Positions 42,087 to 50,421 of a DNA stretch of 64,000 bases are shown piece by piece (positions within the stretch are counted from its first letter, which is position 1; each line of letters opens with the position of its first letter). Source of the stretch: Amycolatopsis azurea DSM 43854 (GTDB lineage: Bacteria > Actinomycetota > Actinomycetes > Mycobacteriales > Pseudonocardiaceae); NCBI RefSeq assembly GCF_001995215.1, contig NZ_MUXN01000027.1:124001-188000 (forward strand). Direction: 5' to 3'. The notes beneath the pieces are model-generated. The model saw only the letters and a list, made by a program, of their open reading frames with translations. It had not been told where the DNA came from and ran no database searches. The translations under genes and the position numbers were made by a program.

Positions 42087-42922
42087 TTCACGGCACCGGC
42101 GGTGAGCCCGGCGACGAGATAGCGCTGGAGCAGCAGGAATCCGGCGACGACCGGAACGGAGACGATCAGGGAGGCGGCCATGACCTGGTTCCAGTAGACC
42201 TGGACCTGGGTGGAGTACTCCTGGAGCCCGACGGCGAGCGTCCGGGTGCCCGAGTCGGTCATCACCGACGCGAACAGGACCTCACCCCAGGCGGTCATGA
42301 ACGAGTAGATGCCGACGGCGACGATGCCCGGCATGGCCGCCGGGATGACCACGCGGATCAGCGCGCCGAGCGGCCCGGTGCCGTCGACCATCGCGGCCTC
42401 GTCGAGTTCCTTGGGGATCGAGTCGATGTAGCTGGCGAGCATCCAGATGGCGAACGGCAGCGAGAAGGTCAGGTAGGTGACGATCAGCCCGAGCCGGGAG
42501 CCGTACAGGACGATGCCGGTGGTGTTGCCGATATTGACGAAGATGAGGAACAGCGGCAGCAGGAACAGGATGCCGGGGAACATCTGGGTGGAGAGCACGG
42601 TCATCTTGAAGAAGTTCTTGCCCCGGAAGCGGAACCGGCTCAGCGCGTACGCCGCGAAGATCGCGATCACCACCGAGAGGATCGCCGCCGAACCGGAGAT
42701 GACCAGGCTGTTCACGAAATACTCGGCGAGCGGGATGGTCTCCCAGATGTCGAAGAACGGCTGGATGGTCAGCGTCGTCGGGATCCACTCCCATTTGCCC
42801 TGCACGTCCCCGAGCGGCTTCAGCGACGACGAAACCATCGCGTACAGCGGGATCAGGGTGAACAGGGCGAGGAAGCCGAGGACGAATCGGCGGGCCCACG
42901 GGACCCAGCTCGGCTCAGACAA
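42083..42922 (-). CDS. Sugar ABC transporter permease (MalG type)
   Basis: This 279-residue membrane protein has six helices. The EAA loop is ELDEAAMVDGTGPLGALIRVVIPAAMPG; the N-terminus (FVLGFLALFTLIPLYAMVSSSLK) is typical of carbohydrate-uptake-family-1 permeases. It overlaps its partner permease by 8 bp and beta-glucosidase by 4 bp. It forms the channel for an oligosaccharide. Confidence 0.93.
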   Translation of the reverse strand: MSEPSWVPWARRFVLGFLALFTLIPLYAMVSSSLKPLGDVQGKWEWIPTTLTIQPFFDIWETIPLAEYFVNSLVISGSAAILSVVIAIFAAYALSRFRFRGKNFFKMTVLSTQMFPGILFLLPLFLIFVNIGNTTGIVLYGSRLGLIVTYLTFSLPFAIWMLASYIDSIPKELDEAAMVDGTGPLGALIRVVIPAAMPGIVAVGIYSFMTAWGEVLFASVMTDSGTRTLAVGLQEYSTQVQVYWNQVMAASLIVSVPVVAGFLLLQRYLVAGLTAGAVK

Positions 42923-43874
42923 CGGAGTTCCTCCTCCGCGCGGTCAGTCCCAGGTAGACGGTGCTGACGATCAGGAGGAACAGCAGCAACAGCACCGACA
43001 TCGCCGAGCCGAGGCCGAAGTTCCAGGTCACGAAGGAGCTCTGGTAGATGTGGATCGAGATCAGCGACGCCTCCTTCGGCGCGGACGCTCCGAAAAGGAC
43101 ATACGGTGTGTTGAAGTCGTTGAAGGTCCACAGGAACAGCACCAGCAGCAGGACCTGGTTGACCGGGCGCAGCATCGGCTGGGTGATCGCCTGGAACTGC
43201 CGCCACCAGCCCGCGCCGTCGATCGCGGCGGCCTCGTACAGCTCACCGGGGATGTTCTGCAACCCGGCCATCACGATCAGGAACGCGAACGGCCAGTTGC
43301 GCCAGACCGAGACGACCACCAGCGACCAGAAGCTGTTGTCCCCGATGAGCCAGAAGGAATCCGTGCCCAGCAGGCTGTTCACCAGGCCGGTGTCCTTCTG
43401 GAACATGAACGACCAGGTGATCACCGCGGCGTACATCGGCAGCGCGTACGGCACCAGGAACAGGGTCCGGAGCAGGCCGCGGCCGCGGAAGTTCTTCTGC
43501 ATCAGCACGGCGGCCGACGTTCCGAAGAGCCAGCAGAACCCGACCGACAGGACGGTGTAGAGGATGCTGATCCAGAACGAGCCGAGCAGCGACTTGCCCG
43601 CCGCGGAGTTGAAGTCCAGGACGAACTTGTAGTTGTCCAGCCCCGCCGCCGGCGCCGACGAGAAGTCCCGTATGTAGAACTGCGTCAGCTTGAAGAAGCT
43701 CATCACGAGCCCGGCGATCATCGGGATCAGGTGGACGAGCAGTTCGAGCAGGATCGCGGGGAGCAGGAGCAGATACGGCAGCGCGACCCGGCGCCGCTTG
43801 CGCCGGACACGCTGGGATCCTGGCGCCCCGGCCGCCTTCACGGCCGGGGCGTCGTCGAGGGCGGTCGGCATCAA
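42915..43874 (-). CDS. Sugar ABC transporter permease (MalF type)
   Basis: This 319-residue membrane protein has a basic N-terminus (GSQRVRRKRRRVALPYLLLLPAILLELLVHLIP), further helices and the EAA loop GELYEAAAIDGAGWWRQFQAITQPMLRPV. Partner of the MalG-type permease in the same operon. No ATPase gene is present here, so a shared MsiK-type ATPase encoded elsewhere probably powers it, as is usual in actinomycetes. Confidence 0.93.
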   Translation of the reverse strand: MMPTALDDAPAVKAAGAPGSQRVRRKRRRVALPYLLLLPAILLELLVHLIPMIAGLVMSFFKLTQFYIRDFSSAPAAGLDNYKFVLDFNSAAGKSLLGSFWISILYTVLSVGFCWLFGTSAAVLMQKNFRGRGLLRTLFLVPYALPMYAAVITWSFMFQKDTGLVNSLLGTDSFWLIGDNSFWSLVVVSVWRNWPFAFLIVMAGLQNIPGELYEAAAIDGAGWWRQFQAITQPMLRPVNQVLLLVLFLWTFNDFNTPYVLFGASAPKEASLISIHIYQSSFVTWNFGLGSAMSVLLLLFLLIVSTVYLGLTARRRNSVV

Positions 43875-45184
43875 CTACCGGCCGCGATCTGCTGGTCCGC
43901 CTGGTTCAGCTGGTCGCGGATCTTGGCGCCGTCGACGGGTTTGCCCGCGGCGACGTCGGCGAACATCGCCTTCATCGCGGTGCCGATCAGGGTCTCGAAC
44001 TGCGACTCCTGCGGAACCTGCGGCATCGGCTCGGCCGAGTTCGCGAGCACGTTCTGGAAGACCTTGACGTCCTCGGTCTGGAACGCCGCGTCGCTGTAGG
44101 CGTCCTGGACGGTCGGCAGCGAACCGTAGGTCTTGTTGAGCAGCGCCTGCTCCGGCGCCGAAACCATGAACTTCACGAAGTCCAGTGCGGCATCGGGGTT
44201 CTTGGTGCCTTTGAAGACCGACATGTTGATGCCCGCGACGAAGCTGCTGACCTTGCGGCCGTTCGGCGGCGTGGTGGCGGGCAGCGGGATCGGCGCGACA
44301 CCGAGGTTGGCCATGTCCATCCCGATGTTCTTGAACGAGCCCGCGGAGGCCTGGTTCATGAACATCGCGGCCTTGCCGTCCGACAGGTCCTTGAGCGACT
44401 TCGCGGTGTCGGCGTATTCGGCGTTGGCCGGGTTGACGATCTTGTCCTTCTGCATCAGGTCGACGAACTGCTGCACGGCCGTGACCGAGGGGTCCGACGC
44501 CAGTTGCGGCTTGCCTTCGGGGGTGAAGAACTGCGCGCCCTGCTGGGCACCGAGGATCGCCGCGTGGTGGCTGTTCTCGGTGACCTGACCCGCCTGGAGC
44601 GAAAGCCCCCACTGGCCCTTGTCGGGTTTGGTGAGCTTCTTGCCGTCCTCGACGAGCTCTTCCCAGGTGGCAGGCGGCTTGGTGATGCCGGCCTCCGAGA
44701 AGAGCTTCTTGTTGTAGTACAGGCCGTACGCCTGGCCGTAGAGCGGCACGCCGACCGGCGGCTGCCCGCTCGCCCCGGTGGCCGCCAGCGACGGGCCGAG
44801 GAACCGCGACTTGCCGCCGACCTTCTCCAGCGCGGCGTCGTCGAACGGCAGGAACGCCCCGGTCGCCTGCAACGAGGCCGACCAGGTGTTGCCGATGTTG
44901 AGCACGTCCGGCCCCTTGCCGGAGGTGGTGGCCGCGAGGATCCGGTTGAGCAGATCCGTCCACGGGACGACCTCGAGCTTGACCTTGATCCCGGAGGCCT
45001 TCTCGAACTTGTCGAGTTCGGGCTGCAGGACGGCTTTGTCGTTGTCGAGACTGGTGCCCTGGTTGGACGCCCAGTACACGAGCTCCTTGGGAGCACTGGA
45101 CGACGTGTCGCCGCCGCCGCAAGCCGCCGTGGTGGCGGCCGCCAGCGCCAGGACGAGCGCGGGAGCGATCTTTCCGATTCGCAT
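43871..45184 (-). CDS. Sugar-binding lipoprotein (SBP family 1)
   Basis: This 437-residue protein has a lipoprotein signal (MRIGKIAPALVLALAAATTAAC, Cys22) and a family 1 binding-protein core (ELVYWASNQGTSLDNDKAVLQPELDKFEKASGIKV, VPLYGQAYGLYYNKKLFSEAGI). It binds sugar outside the cell for the two permeases. The stop overlaps the MalF-type start by 4 bp. The beta-glucosidase of the operon points to beta-glucosides as cargo. Confidence 0.93.
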   Translation of the reverse strand: MRIGKIAPALVLALAAATTAACGGGDTSSSAPKELVYWASNQGTSLDNDKAVLQPELDKFEKASGIKVKLEVVPWTDLLNRILAATTSGKGPDVLNIGNTWSASLQATGAFLPFDDAALEKVGGKSRFLGPSLAATGASGQPPVGVPLYGQAYGLYYNKKLFSEAGITKPPATWEELVEDGKKLTKPDKGQWGLSLQAGQVTENSHHAAILGAQQGAQFFTPEGKPQLASDPSVTAVQQFVDLMQKDKIVNPANAEYADTAKSLKDLSDGKAAMFMNQASAGSFKNIGMDMANLGVAPIPLPATTPPNGRKVSSFVAGINMSVFKGTKNPDAALDFVKFMVSAPEQALLNKTYGSLPTVQDAYSDAAFQTEDVKVFQNVLANSAEPMPQVPQESQFETLIGTAMKAMFADVAAGKPVDGAKIRDQLNQADQQIAAGS

Positions 45185-45248
45185 CGATGGTCCTCGGGGT
45201 GAGTGGCCAAGCCGCGCCCCGTGTGACCCGGGACACGCCTTATTTCAG

Positions 45249-45263
45249 GGCTTGAGTTAAGCC
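45249..45263. promoter_or_regulatory. Dyad upstream of the sugar operon
   Basis: GGCTT-GAGTT-AAGCC lies 65 bp before the binding-protein start, in the 205-bp gap after gntR. A candidate operator for the sugar operon; the arms are short and certainty is low. Confidence 0.35.
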
Positions 45264-45389
45264 TTGGTCCACCCTGCCGTCAAGACCCTGACGCCGATTG
45301 GTGCTCCGGCGATCGCGAGTGAGCGATTACCAGGTCAGCGCCGCTTCCCGTGAGTGATCATCGCAGACGCGGGCAGCCCGGCGCCACGA

Positions 45390-46046
45390 TCACTTCCCGG
45401 TGAGCACGTCCAGGGCCTGCCCGCGATGCGCGGCGAAGAGTTCGAGCGCCTTTTCGCCGTCGCGCTCCCGAAGAGCCGAAGCCAGTCGCCGGTGCTCCTC
45501 CGGGATGCCCGCGAGGTAGCCCTCGGCGTTCACGCCGATCCGGGTCAGCAGGAACAGGTGCACCTGCGACCGGATGGCCTGCCACGCCTCGACGAGCCGC
45601 CGATGACCCGAAGCCGCGTAGACCGCGTCGTGGAAGTCGATGTCGCAGCGGACCATCTCGTGCTCGTCGCGCGCCCGGTCCATCCGCTCGACGACCTCGT
45701 CGATCACGGCCAGGTCCGCGTCCGACGCCTTCGCGACCACCAGCCGAACCGCCAGCTGCTCCAGCGCCGACCGGAGACTGTCGAGCTCGGCGACGTCCAC
45801 ATCGGACAGTGTCGTGACGATCGCGCCGCGATGCCATTCGCTGCGGACCAGGCCCTCGCGCTCCAGCTTGAGCAGCGCTTCACGCACCGGCCCGCGGCTG
45901 ACACCGAGCGCGGCGGAAAGCTCGACCTCGCGCAACTGCGCACCAGGCGGATAGGCGCCGCCGAAGATGGCGTCCCGAACCCGGTCGGCGACCTCGTCCG
46001 CCAGCCCGCGACGCCGCGCCGGCACCACCCTGCCGGGTTCGCTCAT
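45390..46046 (-). CDS. GntR family regulator, FadR/FCD subfamily
   Basis: This 218-residue protein has the GntR winged HTH (RVRDAIFGGAYPPGAQLREVELSAALGVSRGPVREALLKLEREGLV, about 20-65) and a C-terminal FCD domain with DIDFHDAVYAASGHRRL, whose His and Asp residues usually bind a metal and an organic acid. The ATG before AGC GAA is chosen because GGAGGGG lies 6 bp upstream. It is divergent from a VOC gene and located upstream of the sugar operon in the same direction, so either may be its target. Confidence 0.9.
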   Translation of the reverse strand: MSEPGRVVPARRRGLADEVADRVRDAIFGGAYPPGAQLREVELSAALGVSRGPVREALLKLEREGLVRSEWHRGAIVTTLSDVDVAELDSLRSALEQLAVRLVVAKASDADLAVIDEVVERMDRARDEHEMVRCDIDFHDAVYAASGHRRLVEAWQAIRSQVHLFLLTRIGVNAEGYLAGIPEEHRRLASALRERDGEKALELFAAHRGQALDVLTGK

Positions 46047-46108
46047 CGTCATCCCCTCCACTGGAACGCCCGATAGTAGCGACGAGCACCTCGACCTCAC
46101 TTTGTCCT

Positions 46109-46120
46109 AATGTTAACATT
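46109..46120. promoter_or_regulatory. Candidate GntR operator
   Basis: AATGTTAACATT is a perfect 12-bp palindrome between the divergent gntR and VOC genes, 5 bp before the VOC start codon. AT-rich in a GC-rich gap, and it resembles the TGT/ACA pattern of FadR-type sites. Probably autoregulates gntR and represses the VOC gene. Confidence 0.65.
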
Positions 46121-46125
46121 GCGAC

Positions 46126-46557
46126 ATGAGCATTCTCGACTCTCCCATCCCCCGCTTCCACCTCGCCATGCCCGTCGACGACCTGGCCGCCGCGCGCACC
46201 TTCTACGGCGAGGTCCTCGGCCTCGAACAGGGCCGCAGTTCCGACAAGTGGATCGACTGGAACCTCCACGGCCACCAGTTCGTCACGCATCTCGCGCCGG
46301 AGCGGCCGCAGCGGATCCACAACCCCGTCGACGGACACGACGTGCCCGTGCCCCACTTCGGTTTGATCCTCACCGTGCCGGAGTTCCGCAAGCTGGCCGA
46401 CCGGCTGCGCGCGGCGGACACCTCGTTCGTCATCGAGCCCTACGTCCGGTTCGAAGGCCAGACCGGCGAGCAGTGGACGATGTTCCTGCTGGACCCGGCG
46501 GGCAACGCACTGGAGTTCAAGGCCTTCGCCGACGACTCGCAGGTTTTCGCCACCTGA
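46126..46557 (+). CDS. VOC family protein
   Basis: This 143-residue protein is one VOC unit: PRFHLAMPVDDLAAARTFYGEVLGLEQG, VPHFGLILTVPEFRKLADRLRAADT and the closing DPAGNALEFKAF with Glu as metal ligand; His12 and His97 are further candidates. The short two-module fold is typical of glyoxalase-like lyases and dioxygenases. The start ATG is 5 bp after the palindrome shared with gntR; no Shine-Dalgarno, so probably leaderless. Substrate unknown. Confidence 0.8.
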   Translation: MSILDSPIPRFHLAMPVDDLAAARTFYGEVLGLEQGRSSDKWIDWNLHGHQFVTHLAPERPQRIHNPVDGHDVPVPHFGLILTVPEFRKLADRLRAADTSFVIEPYVRFEGQTGEQWTMFLLDPAGNALEFKAFADDSQVFAT

Positions 46558-46570
46558 CGACCCACGACGT

Positions 46571-47137
46571 TCAGCGCGTCTCGGGAACCGGCCCCGCGAA
46601 CAGCTCCGCCAGGTCCTCGAACCGGATCACCGCGACCGCCCCGACAGCGCCGAGGGCCGAGGCGAGGGCCAGTCCCACCGGCTCTCCGCCGTCCAAGCCG
46701 GACATCGCCAGGGCACCGGACGCGGCGGCCAGCAGGAGAAGCACGTTGCGCACCACGTGCCGATACGCGAGCGCGGTGCGCGCCGGACCGAAGCAACGGC
46801 ATACCGCACCGGTCCGGCGCGCCACCGCGCGCCACACGGCGGCGGTCAGCACGCCGAACAGCCCGAACGCGAGCACCAGACCGGCGAGAGCGAGCCACCG
46901 GCCCGCGACGGCACCGGCGACGATCAGCCCGGCGGCCGGGAGCAGGAGCGCGGCGATCGCGAATTCGGCGGCCAGGGTGATCGCCGCGAACCACCGGGCC
47001 CAGCGCGCCGGGACGCCGAACGCGGGCACCGACGCGACGAACTCGGCGTACGCCCCCTTGCCCCGCACCTTGCCTGCGGACGAGGCCGCCAGCACCAGTC
47101 CACAAAGGACGGCCGCGAACGCGGCGACGTGGTTCAC
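46571..47137 (-). CDS. MauE-like redox-associated membrane protein
   Basis: This 188-residue protein has about five hydrophobic helices, beginning VAAFAAVLCGLVLAASSAGKVRGKGAYAEFVASVPAFGVP, and the CRCFG motif (VCRCFG, around residue 114) of MauE/DoxX-like proteins. In methylamine dehydrogenase systems MauE with MauD (a TlpA-like protein) makes the disulfides of the small subunit. It is the last gene of a five-gene unit that also contains a TlpA-like protein and an 8-Cys peptide, so a role in oxidative folding of that peptide fits. Start overlaps the peptidase stop by 4 bp. Confidence 0.8.
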   Translation of the reverse strand: MNHVAAFAAVLCGLVLAASSAGKVRGKGAYAEFVASVPAFGVPARWARWFAAITLAAEFAIAALLLPAAGLIVAGAVAGRWLALAGLVLAFGLFGVLTAAVWRAVARRTGAVCRCFGPARTALAYRHVVRNVLLLLAAASGALAMSGLDGGEPVGLALASALGAVGAVAVIRFEDLAELFAGPVPETR

Positions 47138-47553
47138 CGCTGCCCGATCGGCCTGAGCACGACGCCGATAAGCGCGTCCGCCGGGATGTAGCCGAGCCGC
47201 CGGGAATCGTTGCTGCGGGCCGGATTGTCGCCCAGCACCAGCAGATTCCCCGGCGGCACCACCGGATCCGCCACCGGGATGTGCGGCGGCACCGGATCGC
47301 CGGGCACCGCCACCGCGCGTTTCACCAGCCGTCCGGCGGTCGGATCGCCCGGTTTCCCGGGACCGCCCTGCACCACGACGATCTGCCCCGTCCGCACCCG
47401 CTCCAGCCGGGACCGCCGCACCAGCAGCCGATCACCCGCCACGTAGGTGGGCTCCATGCTCACCCCGTGCACCGTCACCACGAGCAGCCGCCGGCGCAAG
47501 GTCAGCAACCATGCGAGGCCGAGGACGACCACCGCGAGGACCACGTAAATCAC
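47134..47553 (-). CDS. S26 family signal peptidase
   Basis: This 139-residue type I signal peptidase has one N-terminal membrane helix (IYVVLAVVVLGLAWLLTL), the catalytic Ser in VHGVSMEPTY, the catalytic Lys in LVKRAVAVPGD and box E VLGDNPARSNDSRRLG. It is small, like dedicated leader peptidases in secretion clusters. GTG start overlapping the ABC gene stop (GTGA). In this cluster it could cleave the precursor leader after VGA. Confidence 0.88.
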   Translation of the reverse strand: MIYVVLAVVVLGLAWLLTLRRRLLVVTVHGVSMEPTYVAGDRLLVRRSRLERVRTGQIVVVQGGPGKPGDPTAGRLVKRAVAVPGDPVPPHIPVADPVVPPGNLLVLGDNPARSNDSRRLGYIPADALIGVVLRPIGQR

Positions 47554-49382
47554 TGGGACACCACCTCGTCGTAACCCGAAGCCTGCAGGCGGAAGAGCCT
47601 CGCGTACGCCCCGCCCGAGGCGATCAATTCGTCGTGCGAACCCAGTTCGGCGACCCGCCCCTCGGCGAGCACCGCGATCACGGACGCGTCCCGGACCGCG
47701 CCGAGACGGTGCGAGATCAGCACACTGGTCGCGCCCTCCCGGTGACGGCGCAGGCTGCTGTGCACCTCGTGCTCGGCTTCCGCGTCGAGTCCCGAACTCG
47801 GCTCGTCCAGGATCATCAGGTCCCGGCGATCGCGCAGGAAGGCCCGCGCCAGCGCGAGCCGCTGCCATTGCCCTCCCGAGAGCAGCACCCCGGTCTCCGG
47901 GTCGTCGCGGTCCGCCTCGTCGAAGAACATCCGGGAAAGGAACGTGTCGTAGCCACGCGGGAGACCGGTCACGACGGCGTCCGCGCCCGCGCGACGGGCC
48001 GCCGCGACGACCCGCTCGCGATCGTCCATCACGGACACGTCGCCGAGCCCGATGTTCTCGGCGGCGCTGAGGTCGTAACACATGTAGTCCTGGAAGACCG
48101 CGCCGATCCGCGTGCGCAGGTCCTCGACGTCGAGGTCGCGCAGATCGACGCCGTCCCACAGGATCGCTCCGCGTCCCGGGTCGTAGAACCGGCACAGCAG
48201 CTTGACCACGGTCGACTTCCCCGCGCCGTTCAGCCCGACCAGGGCCAGCGAACGGCCGTGCGGGATGGTCAGGTTCACCCCGCGCAGCACCCACGGCTGG
48301 TCTTCGGCGTAGCGGAACCAGACGTCCCGCAGCTCGATGCCGGAACGCAGCGCGCCGATCCGCCGGGGTGCGGCCGGGACGGGCAGATCCGGGCCCTGCG
48401 ACTCGATCTCGTCGTAGTGGTCGAACAGCAACGTCGACTGGTGGGCCGAAGCCAGCCGGGCGACAAGAGTCTGGAGCGCGCTCTGCACCCCACCGACCGA
48501 CGCCACGAAGATGGCGATGTCGCCGAGCGAAAGCCTGCCGTGCGCGGCCAGCCACACCGCCCAGACCAGGCCACCCGCCGCGACCGCCGCGGTGAGCCCG
48601 GCCAGCAGCCCGTGCACCCGCGCGTCCCGGCGGTCCTGGCCTTCGACGACGGCGTGGGCGGCGGTCAGCTCGACGAGCATGCGCCGCCGGAAGAGGTCGC
48701 CGAGGCCGAGCAAGCGCAGTTCCTTCGCCGCGTCGAGGCTCGCCAGGAGGTCGGCGTAGAACACCTCGCGCCGCTCGGCGGGCGCGATCGACCACAGGAC
48801 GCGGGCCCTCGCGCGGCTCAGCCGCAGGTTCGCGAGCAGCGCGGGGATCGCCGCCAGCAGCACGATCACGGCCATGCCCGCGTTGATCACGATCAGCGTG
48901 CCGAGGAAACCGCCCAACGTGACGGCGGCCTGCACCGAGCCGATCCCGTCGTCGACGAGCTGCCCCGGCCCGCTGCGGCCGGTCTGCTGCGCGAGCCGGA
49001 GCTTGTCGCGGAAACGCGGGTCCTCCATCCGCGCGATCCCGGCCAGCTTGCCCATCGCCCGGTAGAGCCGGTCCATGGTCACGACGGCCACCGCACGGTC
49101 CAGCCGCTGCTTCAGGTACTCGGTCCCGACGGGGAGCAGCCCCACCATGAGCCCGGTGACCGCCAGGGCGACCGCCCACGGGAGCAGCGTCAGCCAGACC
49201 TCGCCCGCGGCCAGCCCGTCGAGAAGCACCTTGGTGCACCACGCGGTCGCGATCGGCACGACCCCGCCGAGTAGGGACAACACCGAGTACAACAGGAGGC
49301 CCACCGGGGCGGCCCGCCGGGTGAGCCGGGCCGCCGCCGAAAGCAGTCGCAGGACCCGGCGGGCGCCGAGGGAGGTGTTCAC
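47550..49382 (-). CDS. ABC exporter (fused membrane and ATPase domains)
   Basis: This 610-residue type I half-exporter has a six-helix membrane domain (about 25-320, VGLLLYSVLSLLGGVVPIATAW at the start) and a nucleotide-binding domain with Walker A GLNGAGKST, Q-loop VFQDYM, signature LSGGQWQRLALARAF, Walker B LMILDEPSSGLD and the switch SHRLGAVRDAS. No C39 peptidase domain, so leader removal must be done by another enzyme, probably the adjacent signal peptidase. The GTG start overlaps the TlpA gene stop. Likely exports the peptide encoded upstream. Confidence 0.9.
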   Translation of the reverse strand: MNTSLGARRVLRLLSAAARLTRRAAPVGLLLYSVLSLLGGVVPIATAWCTKVLLDGLAAGEVWLTLLPWAVALAVTGLMVGLLPVGTEYLKQRLDRAVAVVTMDRLYRAMGKLAGIARMEDPRFRDKLRLAQQTGRSGPGQLVDDGIGSVQAAVTLGGFLGTLIVINAGMAVIVLLAAIPALLANLRLSRARARVLWSIAPAERREVFYADLLASLDAAKELRLLGLGDLFRRRMLVELTAAHAVVEGQDRRDARVHGLLAGLTAAVAAGGLVWAVWLAAHGRLSLGDIAIFVASVGGVQSALQTLVARLASAHQSTLLFDHYDEIESQGPDLPVPAAPRRIGALRSGIELRDVWFRYAEDQPWVLRGVNLTIPHGRSLALVGLNGAGKSTVVKLLCRFYDPGRGAILWDGVDLRDLDVEDLRTRIGAVFQDYMCYDLSAAENIGLGDVSVMDDRERVVAAARRAGADAVVTGLPRGYDTFLSRMFFDEADRDDPETGVLLSGGQWQRLALARAFLRDRRDLMILDEPSSGLDAEAEHEVHSSLRRHREGATSVLISHRLGAVRDASVIAVLAEGRVAELGSHDELIASGGAYARLFRLQASGYDEVVSQ

Positions 49383-49921
49383 AGCGTCGCGGGTGTCGGC
49401 AGGGCCGACATCTCCCACCCGCTCGCCAGCATGGTCCGGTCGCCGTCGACCAGGCAGAGCGCGGGATAGCCGGAAGCACCGAAGGCCTTGTGCACCACAC
49501 CGCCGTCCAGTTCGAGGATCACCTCGGCGACCTCGCCGAGCCGCACGACCATGTCGGCCGTCTCCTCCTCGCTTCCGGCGGCGATCGCGACCACCTTGCC
49601 CTCGAACCGGGTGGCGTACTCGATGAACTGGGGCATCCGTTCCTTGCACGGTTCGCATCCGGGCGAGAAGAAGCCGACGAGGGCGGGCGAACCGTCGATG
49701 TCCGCAGTGGACAACTCGGTCCCGCCGACCGTGACGGCGGAGAAGGCGCCGATGGTGGCGCCCGCGGGCAGCGCGATGTCCGGCTCCGGGAAAGCCTGCT
49801 GTCGCACGTTCTTCAGAGCCTCGTTCTGCTCGCGCAGCCTCCGGATGATGCCGAAGCTGAGCAGCAGGTCCAATACGCACAGGAGTCCGACGAGCACGAC
49901 GGCGGCGGTCAGGATGGACAT
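49379..49921 (-). CDS. TlpA/MauD-like membrane-anchored thiol-disulfide oxidoreductase
   Basis: This 180-residue protein has one N-terminal membrane helix (ILTAAVVLVGLLCVLDLLLSF) and a thioredoxin fold outside the membrane with the active site GCEPCKE (CxxC), preceded by LVGFFSP and followed by the cis-Pro segment SGYPALCLV. TlpA-like proteins reduce or oxidise disulfides at the cell surface; MauD is the closest functional model with MauE. It lies directly after the 8-Cys peptide gene and a hairpin, and before the ABC exporter. Confidence 0.88.
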   Translation of the reverse strand: MSILTAAVVLVGLLCVLDLLLSFGIIRRLREQNEALKNVRQQAFPEPDIALPAGATIGAFSAVTVGGTELSTADIDGSPALVGFFSPGCEPCKERMPQFIEYATRFEGKVVAIAAGSEEETADMVVRLGEVAEVILELDGGVVHKAFGASGYPALCLVDGDRTMLASGWEMSALPTPATL

Positions 49922-49959
49922 GGGTTCTCCAGTGGAGGAAGAGGGACGGGCGGGATGCG

Positions 49960-50000
49960 GTGGGTGGTGACCGGCGCGCACGGCGCCGGTCACCACCCAC
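49960..50000. terminator. Perfect 18-bp hairpin between precursor gene and downstream genes
   Basis: GTGGGTGGTGACCGGCGC (49960-49977) pairs perfectly with the copy at 49983-50000, loop of 5. It starts 8 bp after the peptide stop and lies before the TlpA gene. Such partial terminators keep precursor mRNA high relative to the processing genes. Confidence 0.75.
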
Positions 50001-50008
50001 GACGTCGA

Positions 50009-50215
50009 TCAGCCTCCGCAGATCCGGAAGGCGTAACAGGCGCCGCAGAATTCCTTGCAGGCACCGTTCGTGGAGCAGTTGCGACGGAAGTCGCTGCGCT
50101 CACGGCAGTAGCAGTGCTTGTAGTACGGGTCCGGCGGGCAGCCCGCGCCCACGTCCGCCTTGGCCACGAACACGCCCAGCAGCTTGTCGCTGAGCCTTTC
50201 GACTGTCTTGCGCAT
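50009..50215 (-). CDS. Cysteine-rich secreted peptide precursor (RiPP/bacteriocin-like)
   Basis: This 68-residue precursor has a leader of about 25 residues (MRKTVERLSDKLLGVFVAKA then DVGAG), amphipathic and without a classical hydrophobic core, and a Cys-rich core with eight cysteines spaced C-x8-C-x1-C-x9-C-x5-C-x3-C-x2-C-x5-C, ending GG. VGA before Gly fits a signal-peptidase cut. Eight Cys suggest four disulfides, consistent with the TlpA and MauE-like genes downstream. AGGAG precedes the ATG. No lantibiotic or cyclodehydratase enzymes are near. Product activity unknown; toxin, signal or antimicrobial all possible. Confidence 0.75.
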   Translation of the reverse strand: MRKTVERLSDKLLGVFVAKADVGAGCPPDPYYKHCYCRERSDFRRNCSTNGACKEFCGACYAFRICGG

Positions 50216-50306
50216 GTTCCGCGCTCCTCACTTCCTCCGCGCCGGGTGGCGTCGGCAGCGCCCAACGTAGGAAGGCCCGGTACACGAACGCGGATAGCGC
50301 GCATAC

Positions 50307-50318
50307 ACACGGCCGTGT
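50307..50318. promoter_or_regulatory. Palindrome in the precursor/SARP divergent promoter region
   Basis: ACACGG-CCGTGT, perfect 12 bp, lies midway in the 206-bp gap between the divergent peptide and SARP genes. It may be a regulator site of either promoter; unproven. Confidence 0.4.
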
Positions 50319-50421
50319 ACCTGCTGTGCACCAACGCGAAGTGAACGTCCGGCAAAGTCGTCGGTGATAGAACTGCTTGGGGGTCTCACGTTTCTGTCTC
50401 CAACTCTCGGGAGAGGTGTGA

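Noticed and set aside
46571..47137. Methylamine dehydrogenase accessory gene in a methylamine operon
   Set aside because: No mauA/mauB or amicyanin genes are present; the context is a peptide cluster.
50009..50215. Lantibiotic or thiopeptide precursor
   Set aside because: No LanB/C/M, cyclodehydratase or radical SAM enzymes nearby; the redox genes point to disulfides.
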